From: Rutpela maculata
Taxonomy: Eukaryota; Arthropoda; Insecta; Coleoptera; Cerambycidae
Assembly: GCA_936432065.2 (NCBI GenBank)
Contig: OW386292.2
Span: 97,793,829 to 97,857,828 of the forward strand
Direction of reading: 5' to 3'
DNA: 64,000 bases
Part shown: piece after piece, positions 18,838-28,731 of the stretch
Numbering within the stretch: the stretch's first letter is position 1
Layout: every line of letters starts with the position of its first letter
The notes under the pieces: model-generated
The model's input: only the letters and a program-made list of their open reading frames with translations
Told to the model about the DNA's origin: nothing
The model's database searches: none
Position numbers and translations under genes: made by a program

Positions 18838-21059
18838 AGAAAAAAAAAACATGCACAACTCATTTTAAAATAGTTAATATTTTTGTTCACCTGTGTGAAC
18901 GACACACTGTGAGGCGTCACGTACCTAAAGGCGCCGCGAGTATTGAAATTTAAAATGTTTCAAAAATAAATTTTTATGTTCAATTCTTTTTATAATTTAT
19001 TTTAGATATTTATTTTTTTCTATTGATGTATTGATCATAAACGTTTTATGGATTATGCCACATATTCAGTGCTTTAATTTCAAAACACTACATAGGGAAA
19101 CGTTCGGACAAGCCTTGTGAGTCACGACTGAAATAGAAGGAATTAGCCGTCGTTACTATATAATACTAATAATATTCAGACACTAGCCGAATTGTGCACG
19201 TCAACGTCGTAAATAAGTAATAAATTAAAGTATTGGTATATTTAACATTAATAATTCCCATTTGTAACAATTTATTGCTTGAATAAATTAAATACACGGA
19301 TCGTTTTGTCGTTCTATTGACTAGTTTCCGATGTATGAGTTTTCTTTGTCCTTCCTTACGATTTATTCATCACTTGTTCGAGTCTAATACAAGCTGTAGG
19401 GTGTGTCGACCTCAGGTCATCATTCCGGTACCTTTATTTTACCAATAAAGATCGGTACTTCGTCTAATTATTAAATGTGAGGAACCCCCGTTTGTTATTC
19501 CTGCTATCTACATATTTATGGTCGAGCCAAAGAAATGTTTCGTTAATTGTTAGCGTCATGGCTATATATTTCAAGATGGCCGGATTTGCTTCCGGTCTTA
19601 TTTCTGGAGTATGATCTTATTTTTGGATCATGATTTTAGTTTTGAATCTCCCTAAGCATCTTTACCTTAGCTAAAATTTCACCTTATTAATGGATTTTGT
19701 CGAAGACAAATTTTGGTTAATTATCATAATATCTACTCAATGATGATTATATAATTTACCCTCAACTTTGGAAGAAATTCTACCTTTTTCTGGAATGTTC
19801 GTTCGCCATCTTATTTAGCAGCCCATTTTTTTGAACTTGATGTTTCTAGCAGTAATGGTTTTCCTGTTTGGAGAAGAGCCAACCCTAATATTTTCGTCAT
19901 CGACTCAAAGAAAACTACGGATTTTTCAAGTTAAATGTTTAATTTAAGTAATATTTTCACAATTTAACAATCATTTTTTTACATAAAAAACATTTGAAAT
20001 TTTACATCTTTTATCTTTATAGATGAAATATTACCACATATCAAAATAACATTTGTTTTTTTTTAAATATGGAGATTTTTGAACTTTACACGTTCATGGT
20101 ATAATTAAGTAATTTCCTTCAGAGTTTTATAGTGAAATATTAAAATATTGAGGTACAACTGTACAAGGTTTGGTGATCACCAAATTTTACTACCGCTCCG
20201 CTTTAATATAAATGTAATATATTTGGGTAAATTATTAAAAACTTTTGCTATAATATATAAGTTTCTAAAAACATACAGTTTAGATGGTATAACTTGTAAA
20301 ATTTAATTTATTATTTTTTCTATTAATATTCGATTAGGTAAACTACACCCTAGTTTGAACAGCTTCTAATAAAAGAAGATTTTTTTAAAAATATTTTCAT
20401 ATGAATTTTGGGTAAACTAACTGCAATAATTTAAAAAAAAACATTCATGCCTAAGGTTGAGTAGTTTATAGATTGTTTCTATATTTGTTTGTAAATGTAA
20501 ATCGTCGATGTTCCTTTGGCCTGATATCGCCAAGTTTGACCAGTTTCTAATAAAACTAATTTTATAATTTTAATAAAATTTTTATTCATAACCTTGTTTT
20601 TTGCTATTTCAACAAAGTCCATTTTACTCTATAAAAATACATAAAATAAATATTTAGATCTTGGTAATTGAATATTATTTACTATTCTCGGTATTCATCA
20701 ACATCTTGTATAAAGAATGGTTGGCGCCTATAACATAACACCAGTTTAGCTCATCATACGTATTTTTAGGTAAGTCTCTCTCTACTATAACATCTTAATA
20801 ATAAAAAATAAAATTGCATAACTCATGACCCAAACACTTCCGAGCTAATGAGTTAGCGGCAGTGTACTTTTCTTGATCTGTTATCAATAAATTCGACTCT
20901 AAAAATATTTTTTTATTATTACCTTACTTAACATTCATATAAAAAAAATAAAATTATTGATAATCGGCCAAGGTAGAACTACATTACAGAGACTACTACT
21001 CGTGAAAATGATCATAGGTATGTAGAGAGTTACGTAAGTATATCAGATTTTTTATAAAG
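18838..21059. other. AT-rich spacer, no gene seen
   Basis: No coding stretch or structural RNA recognised. Around 20340-20720 there are weak likenesses to the solo LTR (for example 'TTCTAATAAAACTAATTTTATAATT' style strings and GGTTGGCGCC), perhaps a very old copy; this is not strong enough to call. Confidence 0.5.
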
Positions 21060-21975
21060 TGAAGATGAACCATTTAGCAGTGATGGCTCCATTGCTGATA
21101 ATGAGTTTTCTGATAATAGTATCTCTTCTTCGAACTTAGATGATATTGAGGTTTCTACAGGCAACACTGACATAAGTGACTCCGGGGAAGATACGTGGGG
21201 AGACGTAATTAAACGACCACCAGAATTTAATTTTTATGCCAGATCTTTTGAAATTCATACCGATGTAACTACTATCAAAGGTCCAATCGATGCATACAAT
21301 CATTTTTAACTGATGAGTTATTGTATTCGAAACCAATAAGTATGCCTCACAAATAGAATCTAAGAAACCTAAACGTGCCAGTAAATCTAGAAAAAACCTT
21401 AAAAGCTGGCAGTGGGAAGATACCACTAAATCTGAAATAAAAGACTTTTTTTCCATTATTATAACGATGAGTAGACTGTACAAAGACAAAATTATGTATT
21501 GTGGTACAATTCGATCAGACAGGAAAGAATTCCTTTAAGGCAAAGGAATTGAAAAAGCAGAGGTTCATGGAGAATAGTGTACGAATAAAACTAAAATAAT
21601 ACAATGGATGGATAAGAGGCCAGTGTTGATGATCACAACAGATCCTACACATGAGTCTCACGACACAAGCCTTGCTTAGGTAGCTCATCCTGATTAAACT
21701 TGTATATAAAACTCACCAATTACTTAATGTATATATTATAACAAATTTATCTGAATAAATTATTTACTTACTTACTTACATGAAGGTAATTTAACAGATA
21801 TAGGAAAGAAAAACAGAAAGGGACAGGAAATAAAAAACCCTAAATGCGTGCTAGATTATAATCTAGCAAAAAAGGAGTAGATATCAGTGATCAGATGTCC
21901 TCATATTTTTCGGTTCTAAGGAAATCATTGAAATTGTACCAGAAATTGGCCTTTTAACTAATAACACAGGTTTAC
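21060..21975 (+). pseudogene. piggyBac transposase remnant, deleted core
   Basis: An acidic D/S/E-rich N-terminus (about 21060-21200) leads into a segment with G-P-I-D-A-Y-N-H-F and D-E-L-L, typical of the start of the piggyBac transposase domain. A frameshift follows, then W-E-D-T-T-K-S-E-I-K-D-F-F. The catalytic centre is deleted: the reading jumps to G-T-I-R-S-D-R-K and W-M-D-K-R-P-V-L-M, the GT.R..RK / W.DKR.V signatures near the end of the catalytic domain. After a 123-bp insertion it resumes with P-K-C-V-L-D-Y-N and G-V-D-I-S-D-Q-M. Frames change several times. The copy is not functional. Confidence 0.85.
21655..21777 (+). mobile_element. 123-bp retroposon with (TTAC)n tail in piggyBac
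   Basis: Flanked by 6-bp duplications ACATGA at 21649-21654 and 21778-21783. Removing it reconnects the piggyBac reading. It ends in ATTTACTTACTTACTT, a short tandem tail typical of LINE/SINE 3' ends. It is too short to name. Confidence 0.75.
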
Positions 21976-21983
21976 AAGGTTTT

Positions 21984-22534
21984 GTTGTTGGGCAAATGGG
22001 GGGTCATTCCCAAAGTAATTTTTCGCGCTGAATCCGAATCTGGCCTCAGAATTGGCCTACCACGTCAGGATATTGAAATATTTGAGGTTAAGTAAAAAAA
22101 TGGATCTTTTGTCTACTTTTGAAGTTATGTATAGGATTCAAAAATTTTTTCAGCGTATTTCTAATAAATACTTCATTTAGTACCATCCTTCCTCTTTAAA
22201 ATTATAGCCATTTTAAGGTGACATGAATTTGAAACCACAACTCAACAATCTTGATGTCACCTTAAAATGGCCATAACTTTGCGAGGAAACATCGTAGATG
22301 TCCATTCTAAAGCTTATTTTAAAGAGGAAAGAACATACTAAATGATGTATTTATTAGAAATAAGCTGATCAAATTTTTGAATCCTATACATAGCCTCAAA
22401 AGTAGACAAAAAGCCATTTTTTAAGTATTTAACCTCAAATACTTCAAAATCCTGACGTGATGGGCCAGTTCTAAGGGAGATTCGGATTCAGCGCGAAAAA
22501 TTACTTCGGTAATGACCCTCAAGTGCCCAACAAC
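21984..22534. mobile_element. 550-bp near-palindromic hairpin element
   Basis: Left arm from GTTGTTGGGCA at 21984 to about 22222; right arm is its reverse complement ending TGCCCAACAAC at 22534. The right arm has about 36 extra bases near 22270-22310. The loop is about 30 bases. Arms match at roughly 85 to 90 percent by eye. Short further inverse-matched strings (ACACAGGTTTACAA near 21965; TTGTAGACCTGTGT near 22699) may be true outer termini. It lies between the piggyBac catalytic remnant and its cysteine-rich end, so it inserted after that element. Confidence 0.8.
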
Positions 22535-22795
22535 ATTCATGACCCTTTATTCGCAGACCTGTGTGTATTTTTCCTTTATCATTTGTAAAAAAACCTTACG
22601 TGATACAAAAAATGCGTGAGATTTTCGGAATTAGCTCATCAAAATTATAAGAAATCACTTCTCAGAACCAAAACATCTGTCAAAAAGTTTTATTTTGTAG
22701 ACCTGTGTAATTCGAACTGCTATAGTCAATGTTTACTGTACGATAACGCAAAAAAATATCACAGTTAGCTAGGTCATTAATTAGTAAAATGATGT

Positions 22796-23084
22796 ATGAA
22801 GAGAAAAACACCAAAACGAATGATTCACACATTTGTTAAACCGGAAGGCCCAGGTCGAAAGCAGCGTAAAAAATGTGTAGGTTGCTATCAGAAACTTAGA
22901 AAAACTTTGCCGAGTCGCGAAGCTGACAATAAAACACGCGAAGTTACGAGTTGTTGCGGTGACTGTGAAAATAATCCTGGATATTGTCTACGTATTTTAA
23001 TAACTTTCATAAAAACTAATTATATTCATCTTATTAATACATTGTTATGTTTCGAAGAAATTTATTTTGTTATTTTTTGTAATA
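22796..23084 (+). pseudogene. piggyBac C-terminal cysteine-rich domain
   Basis: About 65 residues with K-P-E-G-P-G-R-K, C-V-G-C-Y, S-R-E-A-D-N-K-T and C-C-G-D-C-E-N-N-P-G-Y-C, matching the cross-braced cysteine domain that ends piggyBac-like transposases and binds the element end. It belongs with 21060-21975; the hairpin element lies between them. The frame then runs on into AT-rich non-homologous sequence. Confidence 0.85.
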
Positions 23085-23483
23085 TTTTTTAAGCAATAAA
23101 TAGTATTTTACAGCAATAAACAATATTTTCAATGGCTTGTTTGATTCATAAATAAGAATTAGATATTGGAAAATAACATTCTCATTTAACTACGTAACGT
23201 CTCTCCCGAGTCCCAAAACTTAATGATGATCCAAATATGTGCTGTATCATGTATTTTTTGCAGAATCCTGTAAAGATTTTTGTACAAAATTTAGTTTTCT
23301 ATTAATAGATAGCCCCAAAGAAAAATAAATGATTCGGGTCTCCAAAGATCCGAACCGTCATATCAGAAAGTTGCCCGTCGTACCGCCGGAGACCCGTGTT
23401 GTAGTTATTTAGTCAGCAGCAAAACCGCCACCGTCGCGAATGTGTTAAGAGTGCATTAGGGACAATCGATAGTAGTATTCAAA
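23085..23483. other. Spacer with a 9-bp inverted repeat
   Basis: CGGGTCTCC at 23335-23343 and GGAGACCCG at 23388-23396 are perfect inverse matches 44 bases apart in otherwise AT-rich DNA. It could be a sub-terminal motif of the piggyBac element, but no TTAA border was found. No gene seen. Confidence 0.5.
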
Positions 23484-24096
23484 AGAAATAATCGAAAACT
23501 TAAGAATTATGGAATTAAAGGTTCCGTTCTAGAGTGGATTAAATCGTACCTAAGTAATAGATCTCAGTGTACAAAATTTAATGTTACATCAAACTACCTT
23601 CAAATTAACACAGGAGTGCCTCAGGGAAGTGTACTAGGGCCACTTCTCTTTATTATATATCTTAATGATAGAAACCCAATCAACTGTGACTTTATCAACT
23701 TATTTGCTGATGATACACTGATTTCGATTACGGATACTTACATTGATGTTGCCGTGGGTAAAAAGAACAGTGAGCTTGACAAGCTTTCACAATATCTAAA
23801 TAGCAATAAATTAAAATTAAATATTAAGAAAACCAAAGTAATGATTTGTGCAAAAAATATATAATTACACTAAATTGAATACAAATAGTATTAATATTTC
23901 TTTCACCAATAATAAATTAAAATTGGTAACCGAGATTAAATACTTAGTTTTTATTATTTGCAATGATTTAAATTTAAAGAGTCATTTTATATATGTACAA
24001 AAGAAAATATCAAAAAAGCTATTTTTTTTCTCGCGTGTATCATATATAAATTGTATCAGTGGCAACAAGTATAACCATTCACAAGTCAATAATTAG
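23484..24096 (+). pseudogene. LINE reverse transcriptase fragment
   Basis: Contains W-I-K-S-Y-L-S-N-R, G-V-P-Q-G-S-V-L-G-P-L-L-F, and F-A-D-D-T at about 23704-23718, the RT fingers/palm motifs of LINE ORF2. The frame breaks near 23864 and continues in another with I-K-Y-L-V and a K-S-H segment. Both ends are missing: no endonuclease upstream, and the thumb is interrupted by unrelated DNA at about 24180-24515. Confidence 0.85.
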
Positions 24097-24331
24097 GTGT
24101 TTTCACTATATGCAAATTAGCTTTTTCGATATTATTAAAATGAAGTACTTAATGTATTAAAGCATTTCCCTGTATTTAAAAAGCAATCCGTCGTCTATTA
24201 AATTAATATTTCAACAAATATATAACATAAAATTTGAATATTTGAACAGCTACGCGAAACACGTCATTATTGGTGGTGCCACTGATGACGTCATTGATTT
24301 CATCAAACAGTAATATCGCACGTATATCGTA

Positions 24332-24528
24332 TATAAACATAGCATTTTAAAGACTTTTTGTACGGTTTACTTGTGATCTAATTCGAAATGGCTAATACAG
24401 GATACGTAAGAGCTACTGCAGGAAATTTACCAGCAGTGGATGTGTTCATGATCGCGGAATTTATGAAGAAAGATAAACATTTCAACATAGCAGAAGTGAG
24501 GGGCTCTAAAGCTGCAACGTATATATAA
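24332..24528 (+). pseudogene. TATA box plus 46-codon N-terminus, YqaJ/SWIM-like family
   Basis: TATAAA at 24332-24337 is followed at 24388 by ATG and 46 codons. The residues G-Y-V-R-A, G-N-L-P-A-V-D-V-F-M and A-E-V-R-G-S-K recall the start of a repeated insect protein family that carries SWIM and YqaJ-exonuclease-like domains (recalled from memory, not checked). It is cut off at 24526 where LINE sequence resumes, so only a promoter and first-exon scrap was captured. A related scrap is at 58325-58384. Confidence 0.45.
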
Positions 24529-24905
24529 GATCCTAAATAATTTATTACCGTCTTACGTTAACAAATATGTTGTTTTTGATAATCATATTCACGGTCAAAT
24601 GATCAACTACGCATTGAAAGGAAAAACTGTACCAAACATATGCACATACTATTTTATGATAGTTTTCAGGAATATAACATGCTACCAAACATTATAACAG
24701 AATGTAATAGTCTAAATTTATTTAAAAATCATTTATTAAAATACCTTTTAAAAGCGGTGATTAAACTATACTTTATAAATATAGTTTTGTTATAGGTATA
24801 TTAATCCTGCATTGTATTGCAAATTTATATTTCTTTGTTTATTGTTTTATACATTTTGAATTTAAGCTGTTTTATGATTCTATATAAATATATTTATTTA
24901 TTAGG
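24517..24905 (+). pseudogene. LINE ORF2 C-terminus and 3' region
   Basis: Reads I-L-N-N-L-L-P-S-Y-V, an H-I-H-G segment, then after a frameshift Y-N-M-L-P-N-I-I and F-K-N-H-L-L, the usual ending of LINE ORF2. It continues the element of 23484-24096. The 3' part is AT-rich with no clear tail. Confidence 0.6.
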
Positions 24906-25286
24906 TTATCCTATTTCAATAAATCAATTTCAATTTCACCCAAGAGCTTTTCGACCACCATCTTCACCTATTTCGTGATCGTTCCGGATGGACACATGCC
25001 ATCGTAATCCAGAACCCGCACAGTATAACTACTACAAACATTTTTTATTCAATTCTTGAGTTCAGCCTGTTATGGAACGGATTTATGTGCAAGAATTTTC
25101 TTTCTACGATGATAATTGAAAAAATTTGTCCGGTTATAATATACCCATTTGATTAAATCAAATGTCAATGCCAAATGTGTCATTCATTAATTGTCATTCA
25201 TGTTGAACGTGAGTAAAATGAATAAGTTAAAGCGTGGTTAAATTAACTAGATAATACAGTTCTGTTTGTTCCATTTTCTCTACAAA
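24906..25286. other. Spacer, no gene seen
   Basis: AT-rich. The last 100 bases lead into the THAP exon and may contain its promoter, but no TATA/initiator pair stands out. Confidence 0.4.
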
Positions 25287-25566
25287 ATGGGAATAATAAA
25301 ATGTTGCGTTGCGAATTGCAACGATAAAACCTCAGAAAGGCACCGTTTCCCTAGTCCAAGAAGAGAAGATGTACCTAGTCATATTTAATAACTGGCTATC
25401 TGGAATAATATATTAATGACAAGTGATCATGAAACAGTTTATTTAAAGATAGGGTGTGCCGGCGTCGCGTCACTTTGAACCACAGTATTTCTCTGCAGGA
25501 TCGAATAAAGTTCACTTGAATGCTCTACCCACTCTGTACTTACCTCGAAGGCAGTTACCATCAAGT
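25287..25566 (+). pseudogene. THAP-type zinc-finger exon, frameshifted
   Basis: ATG at 25287 opens a 33-codon frame with K-C-C-V-A-N-C and R-H-R-F-P, the Cys-Cys start and RFP of a THAP finger. It ends at a TAA. Other frames continue the domain in order: a W-L segment near 25395, R-H-F-E-P-Q-Y-F near 25470 (the C-x-x-H region; the usual Cys is lost), then A-L-P-T-L-Y-L-P close to 25540 (the AVP-box position). A GTAAGT donor follows near 25566. THAP fingers bind transposon ends or promoters. This may be the first exon of the MULE downstream or a separate P-like element. Confidence 0.7.
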
Positions 25567-26284
25567 AAGTAACATAATTTGAAAATATCCATTAGTTTAT
25601 CTTTCAATGTTATATTTCTAGGTTCACCCCTGGATGTGTTTCCAATCTAATTTCTAATATTTAACAAGATCATACATGTGCTAACAAATTTTGTAAGTAC
25701 CTGTAGCATACTTACCTAGTCACCTACATCATTGTGCAAATATACACAATGTTGTCTTAATGTCTTTAGACAAGGATTATAGCTATTTCTGTTGTCATTA
25801 ATGTTAAAAGTTGTGAATTGTCATACATGTCACAAGAGTCGCAACAGGAAAAATAATTAATGTTACTAAGATGTGAATGAGTACAGAATTCGAATTGTTA
25901 TGTTACTTTTTGATACAAGTGTGAGACACTTTACGAACGTGGTTTTTTTCTGACAGTCCTAGAATTAAGAAAACATAAGTAATATAATCATAATCTCAGT
26001 TGTACAAAAAGTATTTTTTTCTAAAAGTGGCACTTATTGTGGTGTGAGTTTTACGAACGAGGCATAGCGTAGCGAAACCGAGAAATGTTTACACGAGTAT
26101 CGAAATGACGCCTTCGTACTCGATGTTGCACGTTTCCACACTGTTGTTAGTATATGTAAATAAATAAATGTTATACCTTTGAAGCGGACAAATGTCTTTT
26201 AATTTTATTAAGTCAGTCCACACATCGCATAGCGATTCTGCCAGTTTTGGAATAATAATTGGAAATAATAAAATGGTAGAATAG
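25567..26284. other. Spacer or intron between THAP exon and MULE
   Basis: No coding similarity. Two GTGTGAG...TTTACGAACG strings (near 25919 and 26043) form an imperfect direct repeat. If THAP and MULE were one gene this would be an intron, but a convincing acceptor was not found. Confidence 0.4.
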
Positions 26285-27379
26285 AAAATAGTTATGAAAT
26301 TATTATATCATTCCACAAATATAAAAGTATTTTTATTTACAACAGAATGTGATCATAGTAATCATAGTTTGAAGCAGTCATCTAGAGGTTTAGATAATAA
26401 AATGAAAATATTTATTAGAGAAATGTATGACGCAGGCATTCAGAAACTCTATTTTAGCTGTCATTTGGCAAAAAAACATGATTGAGCCCCCCAAGTAAAA
26501 AATATCACTTATCTGAAGCAGCTAAGATATGAAAAATATGGATCTCCAACAATATCTGGAACAGAATTATACAGATGGTACGATGAAAGGAAAGTAATTC
26601 CCAATGAGGAAGATGATGTTTTTGTACTGAAGTATAATATTCGTTGTGAATCATTTGATCCAAATGAACGGGATATTAAAATTGTACTATCAACTCTAAG
26701 ATTATTGAGAAATTTTAAAAAATCGCAAATGATTCAGATTGATGCTGGATACAAAATAGTTTGGCAAGGGTATCCTGTAATGATTGTTGGAACAAAGATC
26801 AAATTTTTCACCTCTTTGCAATAATTATTTGTTAAGGAGAAAGTGTGCAGATTTCAGTTTTATTCTTGAAGCTTTGTACAATCATGACTCAGAGTAGAAA
26901 CCTCAACTCCTACTTGCGCATGCTAGTAAATCCACCGCTCGAGGATTTACAATTATTTTTGGTCAACCTAAGGTGCGAATAATATGTTTCTTTCACGTAA
27001 TGCAAAATGTCGAAAAATATTTTAAAACACTTAGAAGCAAATGTCAAACAAGATATTTATGCTTTACAAACATATAAGAACGAGAATATATTTCTTAAAG
27101 CATCTGAACTGTTTTTGAAAAGCACTAATAATAGACTTGAAGCAACAAACGCTGTTATTAAAAAAGAACATATACTAACAGAAAGGCTTCCAGTTGGCCA
27201 ATTCTTAAATAGTATTTTGGGCCTACTAACCAAATGGTTAAAAGAGACAGATCCTGAATCTCCAAATTTTAAAAAGTTTTGTGAAATGTCTTCAACATCT
27301 CTGCAACAATCGATTAATGCTTACGAATGGGCGATGTCAAATAAGAAAGTTTTACAAGAAAGTAATATGCAGATTGCAA

Positions 27380-27631
27380 ACTATTTTTTCTACGATTGTG
27401 TTAAAAGTCAAATTTTCTAACTTCAAAATGACTGCGGAAAGTGTCACTTCGCCGCACGCCGTGCGGCAAGAATTTTTCGTACAATTTTGTTGAAATTCAA
27501 ATTTTCTAACTTCTAACTTCAAAATGAGTGCAGAAAATGTCACTTTGTCACACGCCTTGATTACATCTTCACAAATTTAAAATTTTGAAAGACTTTAAGA
27601 GAAATAACTTCACAATCGTAGAAAAAATAGT
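27380..27631. repeat. Inverted and tandem duplication inside MULE
   Basis: A 21-bp string at 27380-27400 (ends GATTGTG) recurs as its exact reverse complement at 27611-27631. Between them the sequence 'AATTTTCTAACTTC..AAAATGA.TGC.GAAA.TGTCACTT' is present twice (about 27409 and 27494). It interrupts the MULE coding and ends its 27007-27420 frame. Confidence 0.85.
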
Positions 27632-27655
27632 ATGTATCACACATGTGGCTAGCCT

Positions 27656-27679
27656 CATTGCAAAACCCGTTTTGCAATG
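27656..27679. repeat. Perfect 11-bp-arm palindrome
   Basis: CATTGCAAAAC and GTTTTGCAATG separated by two C residues. It lies just after the inverted duplication in the MULE remnant. Confidence 0.9.
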
Positions 27680-28042
27680 AAGCCCTTGCCACACTTGTAT
27701 TACAATGTATTATTAAACATGTTCAAAATCAAGTGATGAATCAATAATCACTACTCAACTGATTTCTGCTTTCAAAGAAAAGGAAAATAAATGGGAAACC
27801 TTTGATGATTTAAAAAATACAATTACAGCATTTGGGTTATTAGTATTAACTATCCTGATTTAAGGCAATCAAAATGCATATCTCCTTATTTTTTGAAACA
27901 CTTGAATTGTAAGCATGTTTTGGGTGTGAAGACCCGATTAAAATTGGTTGATGTAGCGAATGCGGCAAAGTTAATACCACTGGGACAAAAACGTAAACGC
28001 GGACGACCGACAAAGGCACAGAAAGCTTTAATTGTGCTATAA

Positions 28043-28515
28043 AAATTGAAAGAAAAATATTTCTTGCTTACATATTTTAGTTTTTAGTTTACAAAATCTG
28101 TTTGATTACCTACGTTAATATAAATAAATAAAAATAAAATCATTTCCTTCCGGTTAGTGATTTTGTTTGTCAGGTAAAAATTTTTTTTATGTCGCACAAC
28201 ACATTTTTAGGCTAGTTTTTGTGTTTTATTGGCGCTCAAAACACCATTTTAGTCGCTCATTTAACCTTTTCTTGTAAAATGGTTTTTTTTTGGTCGTGCA
28301 ATCTCCATTTTTTGCTGTAACTAAAACTTATTTTGTCGCTGATATGTTTATAAACTATCGTGCGAATGATGGCGGGTATAAAGAAAAAAATGTTATTTAA
28401 TACAATTTCTCTGTTAAATTGATGTCATGCTAAGTTGACGTGACATTAAAGATTCCCTTTAAATTTAGGTTATTTTATAAGATTTATTATAGCATGTTTA
28501 TTTATAAATTTAAAA
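28043..28515. other. AT-rich spacer, no gene seen
   Basis: Follows the MULE stop. Presumably element 3' DNA; its terminal inverted repeat was not identified. Confidence 0.4.
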
Positions 28516-28731
28516 ATGGGTAGTAAGTAGTCAGACGAAAGAAGTAATTGTTGCTGGTAATAGTGGTGGCCAGATAACTGGATTAGGAGCCCTTTCTACA
28601 AAAAATATAGCCGATATAGTAGTTATATTATCTGCGTTATTATAATATATTGTTATGAAAAGTGTAAGACGAGATTCGAAAAGAAGATTCGGGCCGAAAT
28701 TAGAGTAAACCAAATCTTCGAATATGCATAG
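28516..28731 (+). pseudogene. Remnant of a small single-span membrane protein, unknown
   Basis: ATG at 28516 gives M-G-S-K and a stop. In the next frame the reading continues as V-I-V-A-G-N-S-G-G-Q, then a hydrophobic run (I-A-D-I-V-V-I-L-S-A-L-L) and, after another shift, Y-C-Y-E-K-C-K-T-R-F-E-K-K-I-R-A-E-I to a stop at 28731. Together this looks like a roughly 70-residue protein: MG start (possible myristoylation), glycine-rich head, one membrane span, basic cytosolic tail. I do not recognise the family; the sense of the frames is my inference. Confidence 0.35.

Larger units (their letters stand above)
26285..28042 (+). pseudogene. Mutator-like (MULE) transposase with SWIM zinc finger
   Basis: Segments in order, in changing frames: an N-terminal region with H-S-N-H and K-Y-G; D-A-G-Y-K-I-V-W-Q-G-Y-P-V near 26740-26775, the first-Asp motif of the MULE catalytic domain; A-H-A-S-K and H-V-M-Q-N-V-E-K near 26990 (the C/DxxH region); a helical stretch with N-R-L-E-A-T-N (27007-27420). 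After an inverted duplication, about 27850-28042 reads H-L-N-C-K-H-V-L-G and G-Q-K-R-K-R-G-R-P, a SWIM C-x-H finger and the basic GRP tail seen in insect MULEs. Several stops: dead copy. Confidence 0.85.

Noticed and set aside
19420..19480. Imperfect hairpin around GGTACCTTTATT
   Set aside because: Arms are short and mismatched; not better than expected for AT-rich sequence.
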